DNA of 64,000 nucleotides from Bacteroidales bacterium (GTDB taxonomy: Bacteria; Bacteroidota; Bacteroidia; Bacteroidales; UBA932): positions 19,067 through 83,066 of the forward strand of contig JAFURF010000008.1 of NCBI GenBank assembly GCA_017471965.1, read 5' to 3'. A program made the translations under genes and the position numbers. Shown one piece after another: positions 27,836 through 37,423 of the stretch. Positions within the stretch are counted from its first letter, which is position 1. Each line of letters begins with the position of its first letter. The notes under the pieces are model-generated. The model did not search any database. It was given only the letters and a program-made list of their open reading frames with translations, and was not told the origin of the DNA.

Positions 27836-29458
27836 CTAGAGTCCCAGTTTCTTGAAGAAGTCGTTGCCCTTGTCGTCAACAAGGATGAATGCAGGGAAGT
27901 CCTCTACATGGATCTTCCAGATAGCCTCCATTCCGAGTTCAGGATACTCTACGCATTCGATGCTCTTGATGTTGTTCTGAGCGAGGATTGCAGCAGGACC
28001 TCCGATGGAACCGAGATAGAATCCGCCATACTTCTGGCAAGCATCAGTAACCTGCTGGCTTCTGTTGCCCTTTGCAAGCATGATCATGCTGCCACCATGA
28101 CTCTGGAAGAGGTCTACGTATGAATCCATACGGCCTGCTGTAGTAGGGCCCATCGAGCCGCAAGGCATTCCTGCAGGAGTCTTTGCCGGACCGGCATAGT
28201 AGATAGGATGGTCCTTGAGGTACTGAGGCATCTCCTCTCCCCTGTCGAGACGCTCCTTGATCTTCGCGTGGGCGATGTCGCGGCCTACGATGATGGTACC
28301 GTTGAGACTCAGACGTGTAGATACAGGATATTTTGGGAGTTCCTTGAGGATGTCAGCCATCGGCTGGTCGAGATTTATCTTCACTGCCTCGCCCTCGCCT
28401 GCCTGACGGAGTTCCTCAGGGATGAGACGTGCAGGATTGTCGTCAAGTTTCTCGATCCAGATACCGTCCTTGTTGATCTTTGCCTTGATGTTGCGGTCTG
28501 CAGAACAACTTACACCAAGACCTACAGGGCAACTTGCGCCGTGGCGTGGAAGACGGATGATGCGTACGTCGTGTGCGAAATACTTTCCGCCGAACTGTGC
28601 GCCCAGACCGATCTTGTGAGCCTCTTCGAGAACGAGTTTCTCGAGTTCGATGTCACGGAATGCACGTCCTGTATCGTCACCTGTGGTAGGAAGATTGTCA
28701 TAGAACTTGGTCGAAGCAAGTTTCACTGTAAGAAGGTTCTTCTCTGCAGAAGTACCGCCGATCACAAATGCGATGTGATATGGAGGGCAGGCTGCTGTTC
28801 CGAGGGTCTTCATCTTTGCAACAAGGAAAGGAACGAGAGTCTGCGGATTGAGGATAGCCTTAGTCTCCTGGTAGAGATATGTCTTGTTTGCCGATCCGCC
28901 ACCCTTTGTCACGCAAAGGAAGTGATACTCGGCACCATGGGTCGCCTCGATATCGATCTGTGCCGGAAGGTTGCACTTTGTGTTGACCTCATCGTACATT
29001 GTGAGAGGCGCGTTCTGCGAATAACGGAGGTTCTCTTCAGTATAAGTCTTGTATACTCCAAGAGAAAGAGCCTCTTCATCACAATAGCCTGTCCATACCT
29101 GCTGTCCCTTCTCGCCGTGGATGATGGCTGTACCTGTATCCTGGCAGAAAGGAAGTTTTCCCTTGCATGCCACCTCTGCATTGCGGAGGAAAGTCAGTGC
29201 CACATACTTGTCGTTCTCCGAAGCCTCAGGATCGTGGAGGATCTTGGCTACCATCTCGTTGTGCTCAGGACGGAGCATGAAGGAAACATCGCGGAAAGCC
29301 GTATTGGCCATCACGGTAAGACCTTCCTTCGCAACCTTGAGGATTTCATGTCCCTCGAATTCGCCTGTACTTACATACTGCTCCGAACCGGGAATCTTGT
29401 AGTATTCAGTAGTATCCTCGCCTAACTGAAACATTGGTGCGTATTTGAAATCAGCCAT
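27836..29458 (-). CDS. fum: Class I fumarate hydratase (iron-sulfur)
   Basis: A 540-residue oxygen-sensitive [4Fe-4S] fumarase, converting fumarate and malate in the TCA cycle or the reductive succinate branch used by anaerobic Bacteroidota. Cluster ligands are visible at C105 ([10 protein letters not shown]), C224 (TAACPPYH) and C318 ([10 protein letters not shown]). The positions agree with E. coli FumA. The single chain contains both the alpha and beta parts (for example [18 protein letters not shown] near the C-terminus), and length is typical. It is flanked by its own promoter candidate and terminator. Confidence 0.95.
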   Translation of the reverse strand: MADFKYAPMFQLGEDTTEYYKIPGSEQYVSTGEFEGHEILKVAKEGLTVMANTAFRDVSFMLRPEHNEMVAKILHDPEASENDKYVALTFLRNAEVACKGKLPFCQDTGTAIIHGEKGQQVWTGYCDEEALSLGVYKTYTEENLRYSQNAPLTMYDEVNTKCNLPAQIDIEATHGAEYHFLCVTKGGGSANKTYLYQETKAILNPQTLVPFLVAKMKTLGTAACPPYHIAFVIGGTSAEKNLLTVKLASTKFYDNLPTTGDDTGRAFRDIELEKLVLEEAHKIGLGAQFGGKYFAHDVRIIRLPRHGASCPVGLGVSCSADRNIKAKINKDGIWIEKLDDNPARLIPEELRQAGEGEAVKINLDQPMADILKELPKYPVSTRLSLNGTIIVGRDIAHAKIKERLDRGEEMPQYLKDHPIYYAGPAKTPAGMPCGSMGPTTAGRMDSYVDLFQSHGGSMIMLAKGNRSQQVTDACQKYGGFYLGSIGGPAAILAQNNIKSIECVEYPELGMEAIWKIHVEDFPAFILVDDKGNDFFKKLGL

Positions 29459-29496
29459 TTTTTATAATGTTAGTTAATATTTTCAGTCAAATCGTA

Positions 29497-29504
29497 CAAA
29501 TATA
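29497..29504 (-). promoter_or_regulatory. Candidate -7 element of fumarase
   Basis: On the minus strand TATATTTG fits TAnnTTTG and lies 38 bp before the ATG. No clear TTTG is seen 20 bp upstream. Confidence 0.4.
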
Positions 29505-29613
29505 ACAAATATCCCGGACCTCGTCCATAAAAAAGGCCTCTTTTCTGGACGGCACTGTCATTTTTCCATCCACGGACAGAAAAATGGCCGATTTTCTGGC
29601 CAGGAAAAGAAAA

Positions 29614-29637
29614 AACCACCGCAAAAATGCGGTGGTT
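29614..29637 (-). terminator. Terminator downstream of the PagL-like gene
   Basis: AACCACCGCA (29614-29623) and TGCGGTGGTT (29628-29637) pair perfectly around a 4-base loop. Minus-strand transcripts meet a T-run from the A-run at about 29608-29615. Confidence 0.88.
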
Positions 29638-29658
29638 AGACTTCCAAGGCACGGAGCA

Positions 29659-30971
29659 TTACCTGTTCCACCAGCCTTTGCGGTAGTGGAAGATCCTGCT
29701 CTGGCCCGGCTTACGCTCAGACTTCTTAAGGAACGGTATCTGGTAACCGATTCCGAACTCCACATATTCTGCGATATGGAGATGGGTCTTCGCACTTGCC
29801 TGAAGATACATATTGTCCCATATGCGGCATTTCAGACCGAAGCGGATATAATGGAAGGCCTCATCGGTACCTGCTCCGTCATTCTTGTAAAAGAGCGGGC
29901 GTTTGCCATAGCCATAGAGCGGATGGTCGTTATCATAATAGTTACGCGACGGGTTGAAGAAATAGAATCCCCAGTCGACAATCGCCGTAACCGCACCGAA
30001 CTTGAATTCGTTGTTCATGGCCAGACCGGCGCGTACCTTGTAAATGTATAGTCCCTGTCCTTGCGATACAGATAACGGTCTGTGTTCTTGTCTATGGCAC
30101 CATTGTAGAAGAGATCCAATCCGGCACCTATGCCATACCAGTTCGTTACATGATATACCGCACCGGCATGTATGGATGATATAAAGAACCTGTTTGGATC
30201 CTTTATGGCAGATTTCTGGGCTCCTGCAGCTCCGGTAAGATTGATCGCCCATCCATACGGCAGGTCAGGGAACGTCTTCGGAGCCCTGGTCTCCTTATGA
30301 TTGATTGTTGCAGTAAGTCCCACAGAGCCATAGATTGAATTCATACCGATATTAGGCATGCATGTACGTCCGTTGCTCATATGGAAATAACCGAATTCCG
30401 TACCGAAGGCAAGATACTTGGTGACAGGGACATTCAGGTTGATGCCTGCATTCAGATACACATTCAGCGTACATCCGAAAATCGTATTCACCGTAGGCTC
30501 ATAATAATGGTCCGGATCAGTATCTTCCTGAGTGTACCAGTGCTCGGTGACAGCGGCGAGACCTCCGGCCACCTTGAACCTCATCTGAAAATAATCGGTA
30601 TCTATGGCATCAATCAGAATATAAGGATAGACGGCTACACCCATTCCAAGTTTCGCCATACCAGGATCTTGCGGATTGCCGAAATCCAGCCATGAAAGAC
30701 CAAGACCTACAGTGGGGTTGCCGAGATACTGCTGCCAGGGACGCTGCTGAAGAGAAGGGAATTCAAGTCCCATGTGCACACCGGCCGGGAATATCGGACC
30801 GAACTTCTCATAATGAGTATTCTTGTCGAGATACATTCCTCTGAAAGGATAAGCCTTGATGGAAAATGGGATTTTCTTGCTTTGAATATTTTCTGTTTCC
30901 GTATTCTGTGCCAGGATTGTATTTGCAGACAGAACTGCCATCAGCACTATAAACAATACTTTTCTTTTCAT
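29659..30971 (-). pseudogene. PagL-like lipid A deacylase/outer-membrane barrel, split by a frameshift
   Basis: Outer-membrane beta-barrel related to PagL, which removes the 3-O acyl chain from lipid A. A signal peptide ends near NTILAQNTE. FGYFHMSNGR followed by MPNIGMN matches the PagL His-x-Ser-Asn active-site region. The frame starting at 30971 breaks after RDYTF and stops at 30015. The next frame continues the same barrel (YKVRAGLAMNNEFKFGAVTAIVD in two parts) to a stop at 29659. One missing base in the A-run at 30042-30044 explains it; restoring it gives a protein of about 437 residues. This is a real inactivating change, a phase-variable tract or an assembly error; the run is too short to favour phase variation. 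The first half alone keeps the His-Ser site. Confidence 0.7.
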
Positions 30972-31028
30972 CCAAATATCGATTCTACTATTACTACTAA
31001 ACTTCTAACCGACATTATAGATGCAAAG

Positions 31029-31051
31029 ATGCCTGCAAACGTTGCAGGCAT
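31029..31051 (-). terminator. Hairpin 3' of prfB
   Basis: ATGCCTGCAA (31029-31038) and TTGCAGGCAT (31042-31051) form a 10-bp stem with a 3-base loop 5 bp past the prfB stop. The minus-strand tail is only CTTTG, so it is a weak terminator or an RNA-stabilising end. Confidence 0.6.
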
Positions 31052-31056
31052 AAATA

Positions 31057-32166
31057 TTATTGTCCACCCATAAGAAAGACTTTCATGAAGTCGTTCAGGT
31101 CGCCGTCAAGGACTCTCTGGGTATCGGATGTCTCGTGTCCTGTACGTAAGTCCTTGACCATCTTATATGGATGCAGGACATAACTGCGGATCTGCGACCC
31201 CCACTCGATCTTCTTCTTCTGTCCTTCAAGTTCCGCCTGTTTCTCCTGACGTTTCTTCAGTTCTATATCATAAAGACGCGATTTGAGGATCCTGAGGGCA
31301 TTCTGTCTGTTGTCCAACTGGGAACGTGTCTCCGTATTCTCGACAACTATACCGGACGGAATATGTCTCACGCGGACTCCGGTCTCGACCTTGTTGACAT
31401 TCTGTCCTCCGGCACCGCTGGACCTGTATGTATCCCACTCAAGGTCTCCCGGATTGATCTCGATCTCTATGCTGTCATCTACAAGAGGATATACGAATAC
31501 TGACGAGAAGGTCGTCTGACGCTTTCCCTGGGCATTGAAAGGAGATATGCGCACAAGACGATGGACGCCGCTTTCAGCCTTGAGATAACCGAAGGCGTAG
31601 TCTCCTTCCACCTGCATCGTCACAGACTTGATGCCGGCATCCTCTCCTTCAAGTTCATCGGTCACTGTGACCTTATATCCGTTCCGCTCCGCCCATCTCA
31701 CATACATACGCATAAGCATGGCGGACCAGTCATTTGCCTCGGTACCGCCGGCACCGGAATTGATGGTGAGCACTGCACCAAGGTTGTCGCCTTCCTCACC
31801 GAGCATATTCCTGAGTTCAAGAGCCTCCAGTTCTTCCACTGCCGCCTTGTATGCCTGCTCAAGTTCTTCCATCTCGGCAGATACCGCATCATCGGACGTC
31901 CCATCCATACTTTCCTTTGCAAAGTCCAGAAGCACGTTGAGATCCTCCACCGCACCTGAGACCTTGTCATATCCGGTCACCCAGAACTTGACCCCCGCAA
32001 GTTCCTTCAGGAACTTCTCCGCATCCTTCGGGTCATCCCAGAAATCAGCGGCCAAGGTCCTTTCCTGCCTCCGAGCAACATCAGCACGCTTTTCATCAAT
32101 ACTTATGCATCTTCCCAGAGTCTCTACACGCTGCTGCAGTTCCTTTATATGTTCGTTTCCTATCAT
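31057..32166 (-). CDS. prfB: Peptide chain release factor 2
   Basis: Class I release factor recognising UGA and UAA on the ribosome. GAGGTEANDW, RISPFNAQGKRQTTF (SPF anticodon-like motif) and SSGAGGQNVNKVETGVR (GGQ hydrolysis motif) are present. The start is taken at 32166 (MIGNEHIKEL, 369 residues); an ATG at 32178 is equally possible, and a 386-residue frame from 32217 would overlap the promoter. The region where many bacteria have the autoregulatory in-frame UGA reads through in one frame (TLGRCISIDEKRADV), so no programmed frameshift is needed here. Confidence 0.93.
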   Translation of the reverse strand: MIGNEHIKELQQRVETLGRCISIDEKRADVARRQERTLAADFWDDPKDAEKFLKELAGVKFWVTGYDKVSGAVEDLNVLLDFAKESMDGTSDDAVSAEMEELEQAYKAAVEELEALELRNMLGEEGDNLGAVLTINSGAGGTEANDWSAMLMRMYVRWAERNGYKVTVTDELEGEDAGIKSVTMQVEGDYAFGYLKAESGVHRLVRISPFNAQGKRQTTFSSVFVYPLVDDSIEIEINPGDLEWDTYRSSGAGGQNVNKVETGVRVRHIPSGIVVENTETRSQLDNRQNALRILKSRLYDIELKKRQEKQAELEGQKKKIEWGSQIRSYVLHPYKMVKDLRTGHETSDTQRVLDGDLNDFMKVFLMGGQ

Positions 32167-32214
32167 CGTTTGAATCATCCTGTGCCAGGCCGTTGTCCGG
32201 CATTTTAAATCACA

Positions 32215-32245
32215 CAAAATTAGTCAATTTTCCCGCAGAAGCAAA
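32215..32245 (-). promoter_or_regulatory. prfB promoter, overlapping the divergent DUF4838 promoter region
   Basis: On the minus strand TTTG (32245-32242), 19 bp, then TAATTTTG (32222-32215) fits the Bacteroidota consensus. It lies 36-50 bp before the prfB start. Confidence 0.7.
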
Positions 32246-32255
32246 AACAAATGTC

Positions 32256-32263
32256 TATATTTG
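32256..32263 (+). promoter_or_regulatory. Candidate -7 element of the DUF4838-murI-esterase operon
   Basis: TATATTTG fits TAnnTTTG and ends 20 bp before the chosen ATG at 32284. The -33 element is not clear and would fall inside the spacer of the divergent prfB promoter. Confidence 0.45.
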
Positions 32264-32283
32264 TGGAATACCATAAATTCGTC

Positions 32284-34476
32284 ATGAAATATACCACATC
32301 AGCAATCGTATTACTCATCCTGCTTATGCACGTGACCGGAGCCGATGCACAGGTCACTATCGCCAGACATGGGAAAGCCAGGACGTGCATAGTGACCGCG
32401 GACAAGGAGCAGGAAACCCTGCAGGCGGCCGACCTCCTGCAGGATTTCGTATGCAGGATCAGCGGTGCCCGCCTGCCGATAACCACAGATTTCAAAGGTA
32501 AAAAATGCATCGTGATAGGTGGCCAGGCATCAGATGATGTGGGAGAAGACGGATTCAGCATCGACACCAGAGACGGAAGTCTCCATATAGAAAGCGGAGG
32601 CGGCAAGGGAGCGGTCTACGGAGTCGTCACCCTGCTGGAAAAATACCTCGGAGTGTCATATTGGTCATTTGAAGACTGCGAGTATCAGGAGAATCCGGAC
32701 ATTGTCCTCCCTGAAATCCACCTGAAGGAAACACCGGCATTCCGTTACAGACAGAGCAGCAGTTACTGCCAGAAGGACCCCCTATATAAATTATGGTACC
32801 GGTTCGAGAGCCCGGATGAAGAATTCATCGACCGGATGTGGGTACACACGTTCAACAGAATCCTGCCTTCCGACAGGTTCGGCAAAGAGCATCCTGAATA
32901 CTACTCGTTCATCAACGGCCAGCGAAGACCCGGGCACAACAGCCAATGGTGCCTTACAAGCGATGCCGTATTCGACGCCGTCGTCACACAGCTGGACTCG
33001 ATATTCGCTGCCAATCCGGACATGAAGATGCTTTCAGTAAGCCAGAATGACGGCAATTTCACACAATGCACCTGCCCGGAGTGCAAGGCCCTGGAAGAAT
33101 ATGAGGAGGCTCCGTCAGGAAATTTCATCCATTTCCTCAACAGACTGGCAGCCCATTATCCTGACAAAGAGTTCTCGACCCTCGCATACCTCTTCACAAT
33201 GAAGCCGCCGAAGCATGTCAGGCCGCTGCCGAACGTCAACATAATGCTCTGCAACATCGACTGCAAACGCGAAGTCCCTCTTACTGACAACGAGTCAGGA
33301 AGGACATTCGTCGAGGCGCTCGAAGGATGGTCGGCAATTTCCGACAACATCTTCCTCTGGGACTACGGCATCAACTTCGACGGATACATGACCCCCTTCC
33401 CGAATTTCCATACGATGCAGAAGAACATGCAGTTGTACAAGGAGAACGATGTCACCATGCACTTCGCTCAGGTGAACGGTCCAAAAGGAGGAGATTTCAC
33501 CGAACTCAGGTCATATATGATATCAAAACTGATGTGGGATCCATATCAGGACGCGGACTCGCTCATGACCACCTTCCTGAACGGATATTACGGAAAGGCC
33601 GGAAAACACATCCATGACTACCTGAAACTCCTTGAAGGAGCACTCCTTGCAAGCGGAAAGGACCTTTGGATCTACGACTCCGCCATTTCCCATAAGGACG
33701 GAATGCTCAGGCCGCAACTCATCAGGACCTATAACGAAATCTTCGATAAGGCGGAGGAAGCCGTGAATGACGATCCTGTAAAACTAAAGAGGGTGAGGAT
33801 GTCCCGTCTGAGTCTCATGTTCTCAGAACTGGAGATAGCAAGAACCGGAGAATGTATTGACGCTGACGAAATCCTACCGAAACTTGATCTGTTTGAACAG
33901 AGAACAAGGGAATACGGAGTCACGGCCCTGAACGAAAGAAACAACCCGCCAGCAGAATATTGCGAATTATACAGGACGAGATTCCTTCCGCAGAAAGAGA
34001 AGAGCAAGGCACTGGGCGCCAAGGTCGAATGGATTCTGCCTCCTCATGACAGATATATCTCCATGGCCTCGGAAGCACTCACAGACGGGCTTTACGGTGG
34101 AACAACGTATGTGGAAAGTTGGGTCGGATGGGAAGGCAGAGACGCAGCATTCATACTTGATCTCGGAGAAGAGATGCAGTTTACGCGCATAGAAAGCGAC
34201 TGCCTCCATCAACTCGGCGCATGGGTGCTGCTTCCGAAAGGAGGGCGATACAGCATATCCACCGATGGACAGACATACAGGGAATTCGGTTCCTTCGCAT
34301 TTGAAGAGGACCGCAACCTGATGATAAAGTTCGTCAAGGGAACGGCAGAATCCGAAACACCGGTACAGGCAAGATACATCAAGGTAGAGATCGAAGGAAC
34401 CATAGACTGCCCTTACTGGCATTACGGCGTCGGTCATCCGTCATGGTTCTTTGTAGATGAGGTATCGGTATATTAA
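32284..34476 (+). CDS. Secreted DUF4838 glycosidase-like protein with C-terminal discoidin-type domain
   Basis: 730 residues, with the start at 32284 chosen because it opens a signal peptide ending near VTGADAQ. The N-terminal part (about 25-130) resembles the GH67/GH20-type N-terminal alpha/beta domain. The central part is DUF4838, a predicted TIM barrel, with its cysteine motif TQCTCPECKALEEY and VSQNDG, NIMLCNIDC and FLWDYGINFDGY. The last about 150 residues are a discoidin (F5/8 type C)-like beta sandwich (IERTYIKV-like ARYIKVEIEGTI) often used to bind glycans. The substrate of DUF4838 proteins is not something I can state. It leads a three-gene operon with murI 11 bp downstream. Confidence 0.75.
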   Translation: MKYTTSAIVLLILLMHVTGADAQVTIARHGKARTCIVTADKEQETLQAADLLQDFVCRISGARLPITTDFKGKKCIVIGGQASDDVGEDGFSIDTRDGSLHIESGGGKGAVYGVVTLLEKYLGVSYWSFEDCEYQENPDIVLPEIHLKETPAFRYRQSSSYCQKDPLYKLWYRFESPDEEFIDRMWVHTFNRILPSDRFGKEHPEYYSFINGQRRPGHNSQWCLTSDAVFDAVVTQLDSIFAANPDMKMLSVSQNDGNFTQCTCPECKALEEYEEAPSGNFIHFLNRLAAHYPDKEFSTLAYLFTMKPPKHVRPLPNVNIMLCNIDCKREVPLTDNESGRTFVEALEGWSAISDNIFLWDYGINFDGYMTPFPNFHTMQKNMQLYKENDVTMHFAQVNGPKGGDFTELRSYMISKLMWDPYQDADSLMTTFLNGYYGKAGKHIHDYLKLLEGALLASGKDLWIYDSAISHKDGMLRPQLIRTYNEIFDKAEEAVNDDPVKLKRVRMSRLSLMFSELEIARTGECIDADEILPKLDLFEQRTREYGVTALNERNNPPAEYCELYRTRFLPQKEKSKALGAKVEWILPPHDRYISMASEALTDGLYGGTTYVESWVGWEGRDAAFILDLGEEMQFTRIESDCLHQLGAWVLLPKGGRYSISTDGQTYREFGSFAFEEDRNLMIKFVKGTAESETPVQARYIKVEIEGTIDCPYWHYGVGHPSWFFVDEVSVY

Positions 34477-34487
34477 ACATACGGGAA

Positions 34488-35246
34488 ATGATAGGAATAT
34501 TTGATTCTGGAGTAGGCGGCCTGTCCGTGCTAAGGGAGATAAGGAAACTTCTTCCTGAAGAGAAATATATATACTATTCGGACAATGCCCATTGCCCATA
34601 CGGGGAGAAATCTCAGGAATACATTATAGACCGGGCACGGGAGATCACCCGTTTCCTTCTCTCACAGGGAGCGGAAATCATAGTCGTAGCCTGCAACACG
34701 GCCACTGCAGCGGCGATTGCAACCCTGAGAAAGGAGTTCGACGTCCGTTTCATAGGGATGGAGCCAGCCATAAAGCCTGCCGCAGCAATCACTAAGACCG
34801 GAGTAGTCGGAGTCCTTGCCACAGCGGGGACCCTGAATGCAGACAAATACCATATCACCCGAGAAAAATACTCTGAAGGGGTGCGTATCGTCGAACATAT
34901 CGGCCAGGGATTCGTGGAACTTGTGGAAAGCGGAGAGATTTCAGGACCAAAGGCGGAACAGACGGTCGAAGCGAGCCTGAAGCCTCTTCTGGATCAAGGG
35001 GCAGACACCATAGTCCTCGGATGCACCCACTACCCTTTCCTGTCCGACACCATCAGCAGGATTGCTTCACGACTTGTGCCTGAAAGGAAAGTCACGATCA
35101 TCGATCCTGCCCCCGCTGTCGCAAGACACCTTGCGGATGTCATGAGACAGGAAGGACTCCTTCCATGCGGAGACGGTCCCGGGACCGATTTATACTCATC
35201 AGGAGACGGATCCTTATTGAACAAACTATACAAAAGAATCATATGA
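34488..35246 (+). CDS. murI: Glutamate racemase
   Basis: 252 residues, cytoplasmic. It makes D-glutamate for peptidoglycan stem peptides. IGIFDSGVGGLSVL at the N-terminus, VVACNTATA and VLGCTHYPFL carry the two catalytic cysteines, and the aspartate is in FDSG. Length is typical. It lies between a secreted DUF4838 gene (11 bp upstream) and a secreted esterase whose ATG overlaps its stop (ATGA). An essential cell-wall gene is thus embedded in an operon of exported proteins. Confidence 0.95.
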   Translation: MIGIFDSGVGGLSVLREIRKLLPEEKYIYYSDNAHCPYGEKSQEYIIDRAREITRFLLSQGAEIIVVACNTATAAAIATLRKEFDVRFIGMEPAIKPAAAITKTGVVGVLATAGTLNADKYHITREKYSEGVRIVEHIGQGFVELVESGEISGPKAEQTVEASLKPLLDQGADTIVLGCTHYPFLSDTISRIASRLVPERKVTIIDPAPAVARHLADVMRQEGLLPCGDGPGTDLYSSGDGSLLNKLYKRII

Positions 35247-36064
35247 ACATGAAAAGACTACTTTTGACATTTGCGGCACTGGCATCTCTGTGCTTTACTT
35301 CGTATGCATTCAAGGAAAAAGAGATTACAGTCCGCAGCGAATGCATGAACAAGGACATCTACGTCACTGTCATCACCCCTGACGGCTACAGGAAGGGCAA
35401 GGCATTTCCTGTCGTGTACCTGATTCACGGCCATGGAGACGACCACACAGCATGGAAAAAGGAAGGAGTTGTAGGACGCCTTGCCGACCAGTACGGAATG
35501 ATAGTGGTCATGCCCGACGCAGTGGACAGTTGGTATTTCGACAGCCCCAAAAAGCCTGAATACAAATATGAGACCTTCATGACCCAGGAACTTGTCCCAT
35601 ATATCGACAGCAACTACAAGACCATCAGGGACCGTAAAGGAAGAGCCATCACCGGTCAGTCGATGGGAGGCCATGGAGCAATGTACCTTGCCTTCAGACA
35701 TCAGGACCTTTTCTCTTGCGTAGGAGCACTTTCAGGAGGTGTCGACATCCGCCCGTTCCCTAAGAACTGGGGCCTCGATGTCAAACTCGGTCCTATCGAA
35801 GAGTTCCCTGAAAACTGGGAGAACAATACAGTGATAAACCTCACGCATCTTCTTGAGCCGGGCTCTCTTGAAATCGTCATGGACTGTGGCACAAAGGACT
35901 TCTTCTACGGCGTCAACTGCGCACTTCACGACAAACTCCTTCAGGAAGGCATCCCACATGACTTCTACGCCCGTCCTGGCGGACACACCTGGGAATATTG
36001 GTTGAATTCAATCAAATACATCTTCCTGTTCTTCAACGACCGTCTTGAATCTATGCAAAGATAA
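35243..36064 (+). CDS. Secreted esterase, D/CE1-type alpha/beta hydrolase
   Basis: 273 residues with a signal peptide ending near FTSYAFKEK. Alpha/beta hydrolase of the putative-esterase family, which includes feruloyl/acetyl-xylan esterases (CE1) and S-formylglutathione hydrolase. The predicted triad is S140 in GQSMGGHGAM, D219 in DCGTKDFF and H248 in PGGHTWEYW. The oxyanion-hole segment is VYLIHGHGDD. The start at 35243 overlaps the murI stop by ATGA, pointing to translational coupling; an ATG two codons on is also possible. Substrate unknown; deacylation of plant or host glycans is plausible. Confidence 0.85.
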   Translation: MNMKRLLLTFAALASLCFTSYAFKEKEITVRSECMNKDIYVTVITPDGYRKGKAFPVVYLIHGHGDDHTAWKKEGVVGRLADQYGMIVVMPDAVDSWYFDSPKKPEYKYETFMTQELVPYIDSNYKTIRDRKGRAITGQSMGGHGAMYLAFRHQDLFSCVGALSGGVDIRPFPKNWGLDVKLGPIEEFPENWENNTVINLTHLLEPGSLEIVMDCGTKDFFYGVNCALHDKLLQEGIPHDFYARPGGHTWEYWLNSIKYIFLFFNDRLESMQR

Positions 36065-36090
36065 AATCATTAGTTTACAACATATTACAG

Positions 36091-36124
36091 AAAGTGCGTG
36101 CTCCCCTTTGGCAGCACGCACTTT
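36091..36124. terminator. Bidirectional terminator between convergent operons
   Basis: AAAGTGCGTGCT (36091-36102) and AGCACGCACTTT (36113-36124) form a perfect 12-bp stem with A/T flanks that give T-runs on both strands. It closes the murI-esterase operon and the long minus-strand operon. Confidence 0.88.
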
Positions 36125-36161
36125 TCATAATAGCGTAATATTCAAACGATTGCAATTTACA

Positions 36162-37403
36162 TCAATACTGCTGGCCGAGGACCTCGAAGAACGGTTTTCC
36201 GTCTGAGACGGTCACCTGATAGATGGTGTCATCGACTTTATAGTATTCCTTCCCGTCGCTCAGCATGACCATATCATAATCTTCAGGAAGGGTTTCCACC
36301 AAGGCTCCTGCAGGAGGTATGATTGTCTTGTACTGACCTGAAGCATCCTTCACGTAGAAGACACCGTCCTGATAGAAATAATCAGATCCTGCAGCAGCAT
36401 AACTCTGCACAAGGCCGAGGCTGTTCGCCAAAGTGTACGAAGCCGTCGCGAGTTGCTGTCCCTGCGCGATCTGGGCATTCTGCTGCGCGATCAACGCATT
36501 ATTCTGAGCGATTATGGCGTTCTGCTGCGCGATATGTTCATTGTTCTCGTTGATCTGACTGTACGTCTGAGCAACAGTAGCATAATATGCGATATTGACA
36601 GACGCCCAAGCCATATCGGCTATCAGATTTGCAGCAAGCACAGTTCCAAAAGGCGGTCTGCACACTATATAGTATGTTCCGTATGGACGGTACCATATAT
36701 CATTATAGCAATAATATGTAATACCGTGATAGATATGTCTGATGACATGTGACGGCAAGACTCTTACCCTATGTCCGTAGCAGTGATCGTGTCTGCTCCA
36801 GTAATATGCCGGCCTGTCCCAGCGCATGAAGTCTCTGTCGCGAGGATGTATCCTCGGGCCATGGTGATGGTCAGGACGGATATGCACCGGCGGCTTCTGC
36901 GGGCCGTGGCCATGCCCCATCTGTGGCGCGTCTCCAGGACGCTTGTCAGGACGTGCCGCAGGACCGGACTGAGCAGGTCTGTCTGACGGCTTTGAAGTCG
37001 GACGACCAGGACGTGTGATCTGTGCAGGACGGTCCTGTCCTCCCGGTTTTACGGCCGGAGCGGATGGTTTCGAACCTGAATTAGAAACAGAGGGTTTTAC
37101 TGAAGAAGGCTTGTTCTGCGACGGTCTCGACACAGATGTTCGGGTCTGACTTGAAGGTCGGGTCACCGTATTGCTCGGTCTGGCGGCTGGCGACGAAGGT
37201 TTCGACACCGTAGGACGGTTGCTTCCGGATGACCTCACAGACGAAGGCCTGGATGCTGCGGAATTATTGCTGCGTGATACAGTCGACTTGTTTTCTGAAC
37301 GTGAACCACTGCTTCTTCTTGTCTGGGCATCTGCATCAGACTGAAAGGCGGCAAATGTCATGCAGACCAACATTGCTGCCATGATGTTTCTGAATGATCG
37401 CAT
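36162..37403 (-). CDS. Exported DUF6515-family protein, Ser/Pro-rich
   Basis: 413 residues. A signal peptide ends near SDADAQTRR. Residues about 30-170 are low-complexity Ser/Pro/Arg. A His-rich stretch (GHGHGP, RPDHHHGPR) then leads into the DUF6515 core (ITYYCYNDIWYRPYGTYYIVCRPP in parts). A coiled-coil-like run of Asn/Gln heptads (IAQQNAIIAQNNALIAQQNA) at about 275-315 follows, then two copies of a small beta unit (DYFYQDGVFYVKD and DGKEYYKVDDTIYQV). Envelope location is likely. Its role is unknown. It is the last gene of the minus-strand operon, 20 bp after the muramidase. Confidence 0.75.
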   Translation of the reverse strand: MRSFRNIMAAMLVCMTFAAFQSDADAQTRRSSGSRSENKSTVSRSNNSAASRPSSVRSSGSNRPTVSKPSSPAARPSNTVTRPSSQTRTSVSRPSQNKPSSVKPSVSNSGSKPSAPAVKPGGQDRPAQITRPGRPTSKPSDRPAQSGPAARPDKRPGDAPQMGHGHGPQKPPVHIRPDHHHGPRIHPRDRDFMRWDRPAYYWSRHDHCYGHRVRVLPSHVIRHIYHGITYYCYNDIWYRPYGTYYIVCRPPFGTVLAANLIADMAWASVNIAYYATVAQTYSQINENNEHIAQQNAIIAQNNALIAQQNAQIAQGQQLATASYTLANSLGLVQSYAAAGSDYFYQDGVFYVKDASGQYKTIIPPAGALVETLPEDYDMVMLSDGKEYYKVDDTIYQVTVSDGKPFFEVLGQQY

Positions 37404-37423
37404 AGTCTGAGTTTTAAGAAAGA

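Noticed and set aside
28208-29425. 405-codon open frame opposite fumarase
   Set aside because: It mirrors a strongly coding class I fumarase and has no recognisable domain; codon bias of the real gene keeps the antisense frame open.
30015-30060. Programmed ribosomal frameshift in the PagL-like gene
   Set aside because: There is no slippery heptamer, only a 3-base T-run in the mRNA, and no strong downstream structure; a simple one-base loss is more likely.
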